This document shows, one piece after another, positions 43,412 to 52,638 of a stretch of DNA of 64,000 nucleotides. The notes under the pieces are model-generated. The model ran no database searches and was not told the origin of the DNA. It was given only the letters and a program-made list of their open reading frames with translations. The stretch covers positions 434,001-498,000 of the forward strand of contig JAHPZA010000010.1 of the NCBI GenBank assembly GCA_019058445.1, read 5' to 3'. Each line of letters starts with the position of its first letter. Positions within the stretch are counted from its first letter, which is position 1. The position numbers and the translations under genes were made by a program. Source of the stretch: Promethearchaeota archaeon. GTDB lineage: Archaea > Asgardarchaeota > Lokiarchaeia > Sigyniarchaeales > SOKP01.

Positions 43412-44443
43412 TCAAACATATCGTTTTTCTATATATCTGATAATCTTAATCAAATCTTCTCCTGTTAAGGCATTAGTCATAAATAAAGGTTCCTCCCTCA
43501 TATTTATTTTCTCTTTTAAATATTCAATTTCAGATGAACTAGCTAAGTCTTTTTTATTAAATACAATGATTAATTCAATTTTTCCTTCTTTTGTAAAGTT
43601 TTCTTTAATCTCATAGTATAATTCGATTTGTGAATTTATTGAATAGCCACAGGCTGGTGTAGGATCAAATACAAATAATATTAAATCTGAAATTAATCTT
43701 AAAGCCAGTATTGCTTGTAGTTCGATATTATTTCTTTTTGCCATCGGGCGATCGAGAATTCCCGGTGAATCAATGATTTGTAACTTAATGGTATCAAATC
43801 TTCTTTTAATTTCTATATGTCCTAAATTCAATTTTTTTGTAGTAAATGGATATTCCTGTACATCAATCTTTTTATTAGTAGATATTCCTTTCACAATACT
43901 ACTTTTACCTACATTAGGGTATCCTGCTACTACAATACAAGGCAATGCATCATCAATTGAAGGAATCTCTCTAAGTCGCCCTCTGATGTTATTCAAATAT
44001 ACTAAATTTTTCTTTTGCTTGTTCATTATTGAAGAAATTCTTCCAAAGGCAGACCTTCTTAGAGAATCCCCTTCTTTGGGTGCTTCAATCTTATTTAACT
44101 TCTTGAGATGTTCACGTTCAATTTGACTCAAAACAGGTAAAATTCCATTTAATTTACCAAGAGTTAGTTTTAGCTCATCAGTGTTCAGCAAAACTGAAGC
44201 CAGTTCTCTATAAAAATCAGGAAGCTCATCAAGCATGGGGACCATTTTGATGATATTTAAAATTCTGTCAATTAATTCTTTTATTGCAACTTTTATTCTC
44301 ATTGTTTCTTTCTTTTTCGCTTTTATGATAATTGGAGCGTTTTTAGAAACTTTCGCTGAACTCTTCATTGCTCTACTAAATGCAATATCTAATAACTCTT
44401 GTGAAGAAGGAACATGATAAAATTCATTGAACGGGTTTTTCAT
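43412..44443 (-). CDS. nog1: Nog1-family GTPase
   Basis: A 343-residue archaeal Nog1. It opens NPFNEFYHVPSSQELLDIAFSR-like (read in two short pieces), and the helical N-domain precedes the GTPase, with G1 GYPNVGKSS near residue 173, G3 DSPGI near 224 and G4 NKKD near 297. Nog1 acts in assembly of the large ribosomal subunit. I start at ATG 44443 because MKNPFNEF is the conserved beginning; the frame is open upstream. The final part is duplicated at 42507-42625. Confidence 0.85.
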   Translation of the reverse strand: MKNPFNEFYHVPSSQELLDIAFSRAMKSSAKVSKNAPIIIKAKKKETMRIKVAIKELIDRILNIIKMVPMLDELPDFYRELASVLLNTDELKLTLGKLNGILPVLSQIEREHLKKLNKIEAPKEGDSLRRSAFGRISSIMNKQKKNLVYLNNIRGRLREIPSIDDALPCIVVAGYPNVGKSSIVKGISTNKKIDVQEYPFTTKKLNLGHIEIKRRFDTIKLQIIDSPGILDRPMAKRNNIELQAILALRLISDLILFVFDPTPACGYSINSQIELYYEIKENFTKEGKIELIIVFNKKDLASSSEIEYLKEKINMREEPLFMTNALTGEDLIKIIRYIEKRYV

Positions 44444-44596
44444 AATTTTAAATATTGTAAAATATAAATGTGATAATAATTCTAAGGAACCGTAAAATAT
44501 TACGTTTTTGGTTATTATTGAATTTTTAAATAACAATAAATCAAAATAATAGTAAGAAAGTTATTTCATCTAAAAAATTTTTTGGGATAAATTAAT

Positions 44597-45580
44597 ATGA
44601 CTGAAACTAAAGAAGTTTTGTCTAAAAGATCTTTAATAACAATTGGATCGTTATTTTTTTTACTTTTTCTTATAGGAACAATATTATTAGTTTTGGATTA
44701 TAATGAAGCGCTATACATAGAAAATTCTATTGTCCAATTAATCTTTGAAATGATTACATTTACAGGAAACGGATTATTCTTAATTCTAACCATCGCAGTT
44801 TTTAATTTTGTTTATGACAAGCGATTCGCTAAAAATTTCTTTATAATGTGGATTTTTTCTGGAGGTATTAATTCTATGCTCAAGGACATAATTAAAGAAC
44901 CACGACCAGAAACTAATATTACTAAAGCAGCTGACCGGGGATATAGCTCTTCAGGATATGGGTTTCCTTCAGGACATGCCCAAGTCGCAGCAGCCAACTG
45001 GGGGCTTACAGCCTACGAGTTTAAAGATAAAGCACGACCCAATCTTATTCCTGAAATCTTTTCAGTTTTTATATTTCTTGTAGCAATATCTAGGGCTATA
45101 ATAGGGGTTCATAGCCTTAAGCAAATTGTGTGGGGTCTTTTAATAGGGATAGTAATTTTAATTGCTTTTTTATATTTAGAACCAATTATTTCGCAAAAAT
45201 TCAATAGGCTAGGGGTATCAATGAGGGTTGTTCTAGCAATAATAATCTCTCTTTTATATGCTATCTTAGGCACATTACTATTTCCTGAATTTTCAGGGTA
45301 TGGGGTAAATCTATATGCTGTATCAGGAGGCTCTTTATTTGGATTATCGGTAGGCTATATTTTAGAAGGAGAATATGTAAATTATGAACCTTCGGAGTTA
45401 ACTACAAAGCAAAGGGTAATTAATCTCGTAATAGGGATCGCCATTTTAATGATTTTCTTGATTTTTATCTATGGATTGATTGTGGGCACTGATATACTTC
45501 TTTTTATACAAAATGCAATACTATCATTTATAATTACTTTTCTGATGCCTTTATTTTTTACTAAAATTAACCGAAGTTAA
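44597..45580 (+). CDS. PAP2-family membrane phosphatase
   Basis: A 327-residue membrane protein with about eight helices. Three PAP2 motifs appear: KEPRPETN (about residue 100), GYGFPSGHAQ (about 125) and SRAIIGVHSLKQI (about 165). The final aspartate of the third motif is replaced by glutamine, otherwise the site is complete. The family dephosphorylates lipid or sugar phosphates at the membrane, for example polyprenyl or phosphatidate. ATG at 44597. Confidence 0.78.
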   Translation: MTETKEVLSKRSLITIGSLFFLLFLIGTILLVLDYNEALYIENSIVQLIFEMITFTGNGLFLILTIAVFNFVYDKRFAKNFFIMWIFSGGINSMLKDIIKEPRPETNITKAADRGYSSSGYGFPSGHAQVAAANWGLTAYEFKDKARPNLIPEIFSVFIFLVAISRAIIGVHSLKQIVWGLLIGIVILIAFLYLEPIISQKFNRLGVSMRVVLAIIISLLYAILGTLLFPEFSGYGVNLYAVSGGSLFGLSVGYILEGEYVNYEPSELTTKQRVINLVIGIAILMIFLIFIYGLIVGTDILLFIQNAILSFIITFLMPLFFTKINRS

Positions 45581-45609
45581 TTCTTTTTTTTTTTGTTTAA
45601 TTTAAAAAT

Positions 45610-46650
45610 TTAGATTTTGGATTTTAAATCATCGATCTTGTTCTTAAGTTCAAATTTTTCACCAGATAAATCTAATTTGTCAGGAGGTATGGAATTATAA
45701 AGTTCTAAGATATATTGATAACGATTTAAAGCTCTTTGGTACAGCTTCGCATTTTCTTCTTTTTTAGCTTTTTCTAATAATAATCGTACCTTATCAATAG
45801 TAATTTTGACATCAGAGGGAATATTCTTAAATTTGGCAGATTTAAGTTCGTCTTTTTGTTTTTTCTCATCTAAAAGAGTATCCACTCGTTTTTGAAAGTG
45901 TTCTTCCTGTTCTTGCCTCTTCTGCATTTGAGAGCTTTTCTTTTTAAAATATTCTTCTTCGTAGATTTCTATATGCTTTACTTCTTGGTATAAAATATCA
46001 ACTTGATCAAACCAGCCTAATTCTTTGAAGATATTAATTGCCTCCCTATAAAAACCCTTAGCCTCTTTAAATTTTTTATTTTCGATTGCCATTTTGGCGC
46101 GATCCAATGCATTTTCCCCTTCTTTCATTAAAATTTCTTTGTTTTTTTCTTTTTCTGCATCAATCCTGGATTCTTCTTGACGAGCTTGTATTTCTTGTTT
46201 TTTGAGGTTTTCTCTTTCTTTAATTTTTTGATCTTGAGATCGTCTAAATTCTGTTTCCTTTTCTCTCTTAATCATTTGTTCACGTATCCTTGCTCTTCTT
46301 AATTCTGCCTCTGAAAGAAAGTCTTTTCGATTATCTAATGATTTTTTTTCTTGAGGCTCTATTTCTTCTATATCTTTATTAGCGGTGATTTCTTCTTTCT
46401 TCTGTACCTGATTTATCATTCCTTTAATCTCAGTAGCTGGTTTTTTATTTGTTCTTTGTTCATATTCAATCACCCTCTTTATTTGAGCAAGTTGTTTTTC
46501 AATAATATTAACTTTTCCCATATAATTTAGCTGAATATATATATCTCTTGCTTTTTCAAAAAGTGGTTTTGAAGTTTGATAATTTTTCTTTTTTAGTTCA
46601 ACTTTAGCCTGTTTTTCTAATTCTTCAGCTTCGACTTCAGACTTTAACAC
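45610..46650 (-). CDS. coiled-coil protein with MIT/TPR-like hairpins
   Basis: A 346-residue charged protein with three TPR-like helical hairpins: LEKQAKVELKKKNYQTSKPL at the N-terminus, LDRAKMAIENKKFKEAKGFY near residue 190, and LLEKAKKEENAKLYQRALNR near 300. Each has the A-x-Y-x-A-I/L pattern used by MIT domains. They are joined by extremely long lysine/glutamate coiled coils. I recognise no family; a bridging or scaffolding role is likely. The start is GTG at 46650; no ATG is available in frame. Confidence 0.5.
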   Translation of the reverse strand: MLKSEVEAEELEKQAKVELKKKNYQTSKPLFEKARDIYIQLNYMGKVNIIEKQLAQIKRVIEYEQRTNKKPATEIKGMINQVQKKEEITANKDIEEIEPQEKKSLDNRKDFLSEAELRRARIREQMIKREKETEFRRSQDQKIKERENLKKQEIQARQEESRIDAEKEKNKEILMKEGENALDRAKMAIENKKFKEAKGFYREAINIFKELGWFDQVDILYQEVKHIEIYEEEYFKKKSSQMQKRQEQEEHFQKRVDTLLDEKKQKDELKSAKFKNIPSDVKITIDKVRLLLEKAKKEENAKLYQRALNRYQYILELYNSIPPDKLDLSGEKFELKNKIDDLKSKI

Positions 46651-46886
46651 TTACATCACTAAGGTAAATTAATTGATATATTTTAGATAGAAATTTTAGA
46701 AAAAATAATATCCCTATAAATTTGAAATATAAATATACTACTCTAATTTAAAATTTGATAAAATGAAAAATTGTGAATTATTAATTTATGGAAGATTAAA
46801 TATTGGATTTAGAAAAGAAACCATAATTTTGCCTAATTTGATAAAAATTAAATATTATGATTATTTAATCATACTAACATGATTAT

Positions 46887-47052
46887 GAGACGATTAAAAA
46901 GTTTGAAAACTCAAACAAAGGATAAAACCCTTAAGAAGGGGAAGTATTATAGCATGTGCTATATACAATAATCCATTAAAAATTCGTCTCTGTTGATTTC
47001 TCTCATTCTTTTGATATTCTTTTGATTCTTTGCTTTTTACTGGGAGAGACGA
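46887..47052 (+). ncRNA. candidate structured RNA
   Basis: A 166-base intergenic segment rich in perfect hairpins. GAGACGA (46887-46893) pairs with TCGTCTC (46984-46990). Between them lie GTTTGA/TCAAAC, CCCTT/AAGGG and TATAGCA/TGCTATA hairpins. The same TCGTCTCT can pair with AGAGACGA (47045-47052), so two mutually exclusive stems exist. A TATA-like TTAAATATTA lies near 46846-46855. The asd gene has its own TATA (47171-47185) and looks leaderless, so this is more likely a separate small RNA than a leader. No known RNA family was recognised. Confidence 0.35.
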
Positions 47053-47206
47053 CTTTCATTAGGATTTGAACTTTATAATTTGTTGAGGTTTTAATAAGAT
47101 TTTGTAGAAAAATCGAGAAAATATGATTTAGTCTAATTTAGATTAAGGAAATTCACGATTAAAGCAAAAAATTTAAATAATATAATGTACTATAATAATA
47201 TTGATT

Positions 47207-48295
47207 ATGAATAGAATAAAAATTGGTATATTAGGCGCTACCGGGATTGTTGGTACAAATTACATCAAATTATTACAAGAACATCCTTGGTTTGAAATAG
47301 TAGATCTAGCGGCATCACCACGATCAGCAGGAAAAACATATGAAGAAGCAGTTAAAGTAAAATGGCATATGACTATACCTATCCCTGAAGATTTAAAGAA
47401 CAAGATTGTAAGAGACGTTCAAGACTTCAATTCAATAGCTTCAGAACTTAGTTTTGTATTTTCAGCAATTAATATGCCGAAAAAAGAACAAATTAAAGAA
47501 GTAGAATTCGAATATGCTAAAAGAGGTATACCAGTAATAAGCAATAATTCCGCACATAGGTGGACGCCAGATGTCCCAATGATTATAGGTGAAATTAATT
47601 CAGAACATGTGAATGTGATTCCAATACAGCAAAAAAATAGAGGTTATGATAAGGGATTTATTGCTGTAAAACCAAATTGTTCACTTCAGAGCTATTTAAC
47701 TCCAATATTTGCACTCGAGAAAGCAGGTTATAAAGTTGATAAAATCATTGTTACCACACTTCAAGCGGTCTCTGGAGCGGGATACCCGGGTGTTTCATCG
47801 TTAGATATGATTGATAATATTGTTCCCTATGTTGGAGGAGAAGAGGAAAAAACCGAAAAAGAACCATCAAAAATTTTAGGAAGTGTGGGAGAAACAGGAA
47901 TTGTACCAGATGAGTCTATTCAAATTAGTGCAACTTGTACTAGAGTCCCTGTTACCGATGGGCATACTGCCAGTGTAAATGTAAAGTTTAAAGATAAAAT
48001 TCCTTCTCAAGAAGAAATAATTAAGATTTGGACTGAATTTAAAGCAGAACCTCAAAAATTAAATTTACCATATGCTCCCTCACAACCTATAATTTATCTT
48101 GACAATATAGATCGACCACAACCTAGAAAAGATAGAGACAATGATAAAGGAATGGCAGTAACAGTTGGCAGATTAAGAAAAGATAATGTATTTGATTATA
48201 AGTTTTTGTCTCTCAGTCATAATACTATTAGAGGAGCAGCAGGAGGTTCATTATTGACAGCAGAACTATTAAAGGCGAAAGGATTTTTAACATAA
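47207..48295 (+). CDS. asd: aspartate-semialdehyde dehydrogenase
   Basis: A 362-residue archaeal/fungal-type ASADH. The NADP loop is LGATGIVGTNYIKLL, the NNSAHRW segment follows near residue 110, and the catalytic cysteine is in KPNCSLQSYLTPI (about residue 155), with QAVSGAGYPG afterwards. It makes aspartate semialdehyde for lysine, threonine and methionine. ATG 47207 is likely: a TATA-like TTTAAATAATATAA lies about 25 bases upstream, giving a nearly leaderless transcript. The upstream TTG at 47201 is less likely. Confidence 0.92.
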   Translation: MNRIKIGILGATGIVGTNYIKLLQEHPWFEIVDLAASPRSAGKTYEEAVKVKWHMTIPIPEDLKNKIVRDVQDFNSIASELSFVFSAINMPKKEQIKEVEFEYAKRGIPVISNNSAHRWTPDVPMIIGEINSEHVNVIPIQQKNRGYDKGFIAVKPNCSLQSYLTPIFALEKAGYKVDKIIVTTLQAVSGAGYPGVSSLDMIDNIVPYVGGEEEKTEKEPSKILGSVGETGIVPDESIQISATCTRVPVTDGHTASVNVKFKDKIPSQEEIIKIWTEFKAEPQKLNLPYAPSQPIIYLDNIDRPQPRKDRDNDKGMAVTVGRLRKDNVFDYKFLSLSHNTIRGAAGGSLLTAELLKAKGFLT

Positions 48296-48446
48296 TCAAT
48301 AATTTATCTCCCAAATTTAAATATAAACAATCCTTTACCTAAAGCTTTTTAATACAGAAGTTAATATTATATACTAAATCAAATATTGTTATTTTTAAAG
48401 AAGTACAATTTATTTAACTATACAAAAAATCAAGGAGGATTTTTAA

Positions 48447-48623
48447 ATGACCTTAGAACAAATTTTAATTGGGGTTTTTATAATTATAGGAATTATAATG
48501 ATTATTGTTGGTCTTATTTTAGGATTTACTGGTGCGATATTAATTATTTATGCTGTTTTCTTGGTAATAGGCGGTATAGCTTTAATAGTGATAACCATAG
48601 TCATTGCTTTTATATTAATCTGA
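48447..48623 (+). CDS. 58-residue two-helix membrane microprotein
   Basis: A short frame after a strong AAGGAGG site eight bases before ATG 48447. It opens TLEQILIGVFIIIGIIMI and is almost entirely hydrophobic, with two membrane helices separated by GLILGFTGAIL. It encodes no soluble domain. The strong ribosome-binding site is evidence that it is a real gene. The function is unknown. Confidence 0.6.
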   Translation: MTLEQILIGVFIIIGIIMIIVGLILGFTGAILIIYAVFLVIGGIALIVITIVIAFILI

Positions 48624-48715
48624 ACAGAATTTTTTTTTTTATTTTTATTTTTTCCTTCTTTAATACAATATTTATAATGGTTCTAAATTACTTAACTATA
48701 GGGATTTAGGTAATA

Positions 48716-50284
48716 TTAAAATTCATGCTTATCAATTAAAACAGGTAGAACCATTTTGAAAAAGCTTTTCATCCCTCTCTCTTTAATATACTTAAACTGG
48801 GGGATTTGAGGGTACATATTAAGGTAATATTCTTTTTTTAATAGATTAAATACCTTAAATTTAGAAAAAAGCTTGAATTTAGCTAGATCAGAACTAAAAT
48901 TCCCAATAATCTTATGCAATAAAAATTTATCGATGTTAATAACAGCCGAAACATACCCATATTTTTCCGACACTTTAGCTCGAATTACATCCAAAGAATT
49001 AATCTTATGCTCTGAAAAGAGTTCTTGCTTTTTGATTGATATAACTTTACTTAGTTTTCTATTTTCAATTTCAAATAAAACAGCAAATTTGAAAGTATTT
49101 TTTATATATTCAACTTTATTAAAATTCTTTTTATCTATTGAGGTTGTTATAATCAAAACTTTCGAATTTAAGCCAAAATTGGAATGTAATGAATTAAAAA
49201 ATAACTGTGGTATTGCCCAATGTGATAATTTTTTAAGATTTAGGTTAAATCGAAAGAGTCTTACCATAAACCGAAAGAAACTATTATAAATTTGCGGTCT
49301 TGGTATCACATACCACTTATTTTCAAAATTCCGTATGCCATATAAGATTTTCTGAAATATTAATTGTAATTTTTCTAATTTTAGGGGAAATTCTAATTCA
49401 AATATATCTAACAAGAGTGCGATTGCATCATTTTGATTGAAAGAATAGACTGTATCTGATTCAACTGTTTGTTTAATGATATTTAATTTATCTGGAATGT
49501 CTAATTTCTCCATCCCGATTCCTAATTTTTCAGGTGTAAAAAGCTTAATAAAGGAGTTAGAACCTTTTGATCTTGGCTTTTCTGTGTGTGCCTTTAAGAT
49601 AAAAGGTTGCTTATTTGTATTAAATAAGATTGATATCTTATACTTAGGTAATAAATTATGGAAGAAGGTAATAATCTCAGAAATTTTGATTCCATTTAAT
49701 AATGTAATATTCCCTTTTATAAAATTATAGAAGTTAGGGGTTGGATAAATATAAAACAAATCATTCTCTAATAATTCTTCTAGTAATCCCATTAACCTTG
49801 GAATAAAGCTAAAATTTGATATACTCTCGATTAAATCACAATGCTGATTTAATAACTCAATTGCTTTTTGCTTAAAAATACGTATTGTTGAGATTCTTAC
49901 GCCCTTTGTTTTCACTATAGCAAGTTGTATCTTATTAAAGAATTCATCTATATTTTTCAGATCTTCCTCTTGAAGTATAATTAATTCATTGGATAATTTT
50001 AGATAGGATTGATGTATACCTGCTTTTTGTGTTTCAAACAGATATACACTTAAAATCTCTTTTTTTTCATCAGAGATAATAATATCAAGAATATTTTGTT
50101 GGTCGTTTACAAATTTGGGGTAAAGAATTTCAAAGAGATAATATAATAAATACGCATCAATATTTACGGGAGTTAATGGAATTCTAACTAATTCCTTTAT
50201 TTTTGAAGGATCATCTAAGATTTGAATATTAGAATTATTTGCAATAATTTTTAACCAATTTGATTTAAACTTAGGATTAAACAT
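48716..50284 (-). CDS. uncharacterised 522-residue protein
   Basis: A long mixed alpha/beta protein with no cysteine clusters or membrane segments. I recognise no family. It follows a DUF362 gene with a three-base gap on the same strand, so the two are cotranscribed and probably act together. Hydrophobic and lysine-rich runs are typical of this genome. ATG at 50284. Confidence 0.5.
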   Translation of the reverse strand: MFNPKFKSNWLKIIANNSNIQILDDPSKIKELVRIPLTPVNIDAYLLYYLFEILYPKFVNDQQNILDIIISDEKKEILSVYLFETQKAGIHQSYLKLSNELIILQEEDLKNIDEFFNKIQLAIVKTKGVRISTIRIFKQKAIELLNQHCDLIESISNFSFIPRLMGLLEELLENDLFYIYPTPNFYNFIKGNITLLNGIKISEIITFFHNLLPKYKISILFNTNKQPFILKAHTEKPRSKGSNSFIKLFTPEKLGIGMEKLDIPDKLNIIKQTVESDTVYSFNQNDAIALLLDIFELEFPLKLEKLQLIFQKILYGIRNFENKWYVIPRPQIYNSFFRFMVRLFRFNLNLKKLSHWAIPQLFFNSLHSNFGLNSKVLIITTSIDKKNFNKVEYIKNTFKFAVLFEIENRKLSKVISIKKQELFSEHKINSLDVIRAKVSEKYGYVSAVINIDKFLLHKIIGNFSSDLAKFKLFSKFKVFNLLKKEYYLNMYPQIPQFKYIKERGMKSFFKMVLPVLIDKHEF

Positions 50285-50287
50285 GAT

Positions 50288-51619
50288 TTATAATCCTCCC
50301 CATATTTTTAGTTTCTCATTGATTTTTTTATTTCTATATAATTTGAGCAAGTTTTGAAATAAGTAAAGTGATGGCACATTACTTTTTCTGTAGTATTTAA
50401 TCAATAAATCAATGCAGTCAAAGATGTTAGGAGGATTTCCGGGTAATTTAAGAATTTTAACATTTTTCTTTAGTTTCGTGCTCTTGATGGCACTATCACC
50501 AAAAATTATTACATTACTTAAATTCTCTGGCACGGGAGGATTGTCTCCTATAAGAAATGAAGTCTTAGATATGTACTTGACATCTTTTATCATATGTGTT
50601 TTTAAAAGATTTAGAAAATGATAAGCTTGTTCAAAATCTCCTAAACTTATGTTACCGGTTTTAATCGAAAAATTTGGAAGAATAATATCCTCTAATCTTG
50701 ATACACATTCTTGAATATTGATCTTTATCTCATTAAGATTCTCTCCAATAACTTGTATTTTAGATATATCATATATTCCTAAATTTCTGTTCCTCGCTTC
50801 TCTAAGTAAGAGATTTTGGTCAACATTATAACTTAATAAGGTGGAAGTAATTGTATCAACAGCAACAGCATCATTTCCTATAACCATTAATCCAGTCTTC
50901 TTTAATTTTGAATCCTTATATATATAGGGGCCAGCCCCCTCTAAAATATAAAATAAATCATTAATAATTAAATCTGGTTTTCTTACTGTGAATACATCTA
51001 TTACGTTTTGTATTAAATCCTTTAAATTTTTACTTTTAAGTACATTTAATTGAGACTTGTTAATGGATAATGAGTAAGAATTAAGAATAGACAATCTAAG
51101 CTTAAAAATTGGATCCACATTTACTTGATTTACAGAAATAAATTTATCTGAATCTAAAATTATTTTATGAACTTCAAATTTTTCATCATTTACATTAATT
51201 TGAGAAAAATTTTGAGTTTTAATTATTTTTAAATCTTTTTTTTTTATATCTTTAAGGAAATAATAATTACTGTAATCTAAAAACACTAATTCTGCTCCAA
51301 TTTTTAAGAAATAACTATTAAGACCAATCAAATCAGATATTAATTTAATCGTGAGTCCTTTTAACGGATAACTTCCAACATATATTTTTTTAGCTCCCGC
51401 TTTATGACAAGTATCAATAATTGCTTCAAGAGTGTCCATATTAGTGTTTACGGGAAAACCTTGGGGCAGTGTTAGATTGAATTTAATAAAAACTTGATCG
51501 CCATCTCTAATATAATTGGTAATCCCTCCAAGCTTTTCTATGCCTCTAAAAACGCACTCCTTAGGAGAAGCTTCTTTACTTATGACAACACTTGTAACTT
51601 TTGACTTTGACGGTTCCAT
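50288..51619 (-). CDS. DUF362-family protein
   Basis: A 443-residue DUF362 member. The pattern of this family is present: VFIKFNLTLPQGFPVNTNMD near residue 45, AGAKKIYVGSYP, and NDLFYILEGAGP near residue 225 followed by MVIGNDAVAVDT. The [4Fe-4S] ferredoxin region often fused to it is absent. DUF362 proteins are linked to iron-sulfur or redox chemistry but their reaction is unknown. It is the first gene of a two-gene unit with 48716-50284. ATG at 51619. Confidence 0.72.
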   Translation of the reverse strand: MEPSKSKVTSVVISKEASPKECVFRGIEKLGGITNYIRDGDQVFIKFNLTLPQGFPVNTNMDTLEAIIDTCHKAGAKKIYVGSYPLKGLTIKLISDLIGLNSYFLKIGAELVFLDYSNYYFLKDIKKKDLKIIKTQNFSQINVNDEKFEVHKIILDSDKFISVNQVNVDPIFKLRLSILNSYSLSINKSQLNVLKSKNLKDLIQNVIDVFTVRKPDLIINDLFYILEGAGPYIYKDSKLKKTGLMVIGNDAVAVDTITSTLLSYNVDQNLLLREARNRNLGIYDISKIQVIGENLNEIKINIQECVSRLEDIILPNFSIKTGNISLGDFEQAYHFLNLLKTHMIKDVKYISKTSFLIGDNPPVPENLSNVIIFGDSAIKSTKLKKNVKILKLPGNPPNIFDCIDLLIKYYRKSNVPSLYLFQNLLKLYRNKKINEKLKIWGGL

Positions 51620-51710
51620 AGTAATAGACTTCCATGGATAATTGATTTATTAATTAATACATTTTTATAATATTATAATTTTAATGTTAAATTAAATTAA
51701 ACCTTTAGCG

Positions 51711-52610
51711 ATGGTATTAAAAATCTTAAAAAAAAATATAATAAAAATTCAAATTACTCAATCAGACATTAATTTTCCTTTAAACGTAGTTGGAATCGAT
51801 CTCGGACAAACTCTTACAAAAATCGCATATCTTGAAAAAGAAAATGAATTGAACCTATTAATGTTATCAACCAATTTAGATTATAAGAAAATATGTGAGT
51901 TTTTAGAATCAGTTCTTATAAACAATAAGAGGATTAATTTTACAGGAGGGAGAGCTTTTACTTTTCATGAAATATTCTTGAAAAAAACAGAATCAAAACT
52001 GCTAAATGAATTTCAATCAAACGCTAAAGGAATAGAGGCTTTATATTTATTAAATAAAAAAAAGGTTTTACCTAATTCTTTAATAATAAACATCGGAACA
52101 GGAACTTTCGTACTTTTAAAGAAACAAGAATTTAAACATTTAGGAGGATCTGCACTCGGAGGAGGATTTTTTATGGGATTTATTAAATTGTTATATGATA
52201 TGGATGATTATCAGGAAGCAATTAAATTAGCAGAAAAAGGGGATAGATATAATATTGATCTAAAGGTTTCTGATATATATGCGCCAAAAGATCACAGAGT
52301 AAATTTAGTTTTTAGAGAATTTACTGCTGCCTCGTTTGGAAAGATTGAGCAGATTCTTGATACTAAATCTGTTAAGAAGAAAGATGTGATAAATTCTCTT
52401 ATCTGTTTAATTGGTGAGAATATAGGTTCCACAGCAAATTTGATGGCAAAGAATCATGATATAAATTCTATCATTTTTTGTGGGGGATTTTTGAGAGATA
52501 ATAAGATCTTACAAAGAATTTTTTCGGCTATATGTGGAATAAATAAAAATAAAGCAATATTTTTAAGAAATTCAGAATTCTGTGGAGCAATTGGGGCGCT
52601 TTTAAGTTGA
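51711..52610 (+). CDS. type II pantothenate kinase-like ASKHA protein
   Basis: A 299-residue ASKHA-fold kinase. The phosphate-1 loop is GIDLGQTLTKIAYL (about residue 26), then INFTGGRAF, LIINIGTGTFVLLKK (about 128) and GGSALGGGFFMGF, with IIFCGGFLRDN near the end. This order is that of type II (CoaW/PANK-like) pantothenate kinases, which begin coenzyme A synthesis. Archaea normally use pantoate kinase, so a CoaW-type enzyme would be unusual; the identity needs alignment. ATG at 51711, divergent from the DUF362 gene. Confidence 0.6.
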   Translation: MVLKILKKNIIKIQITQSDINFPLNVVGIDLGQTLTKIAYLEKENELNLLMLSTNLDYKKICEFLESVLINNKRINFTGGRAFTFHEIFLKKTESKLLNEFQSNAKGIEALYLLNKKKVLPNSLIINIGTGTFVLLKKQEFKHLGGSALGGGFFMGFIKLLYDMDDYQEAIKLAEKGDRYNIDLKVSDIYAPKDHRVNLVFREFTAASFGKIEQILDTKSVKKKDVINSLICLIGENIGSTANLMAKNHDINSIIFCGGFLRDNKILQRIFSAICGINKNKAIFLRNSEFCGAIGALLS

Positions 52611-52638
52611 ATTTAAGATGGGATATTAATAAAAAGAT

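Noticed and set aside
46887-47052. Lysine riboswitch upstream of asd
   Set aside because: No resemblance to the five-helix lysine aptamer consensus, and the asd gene seems to have its own promoter after this segment.
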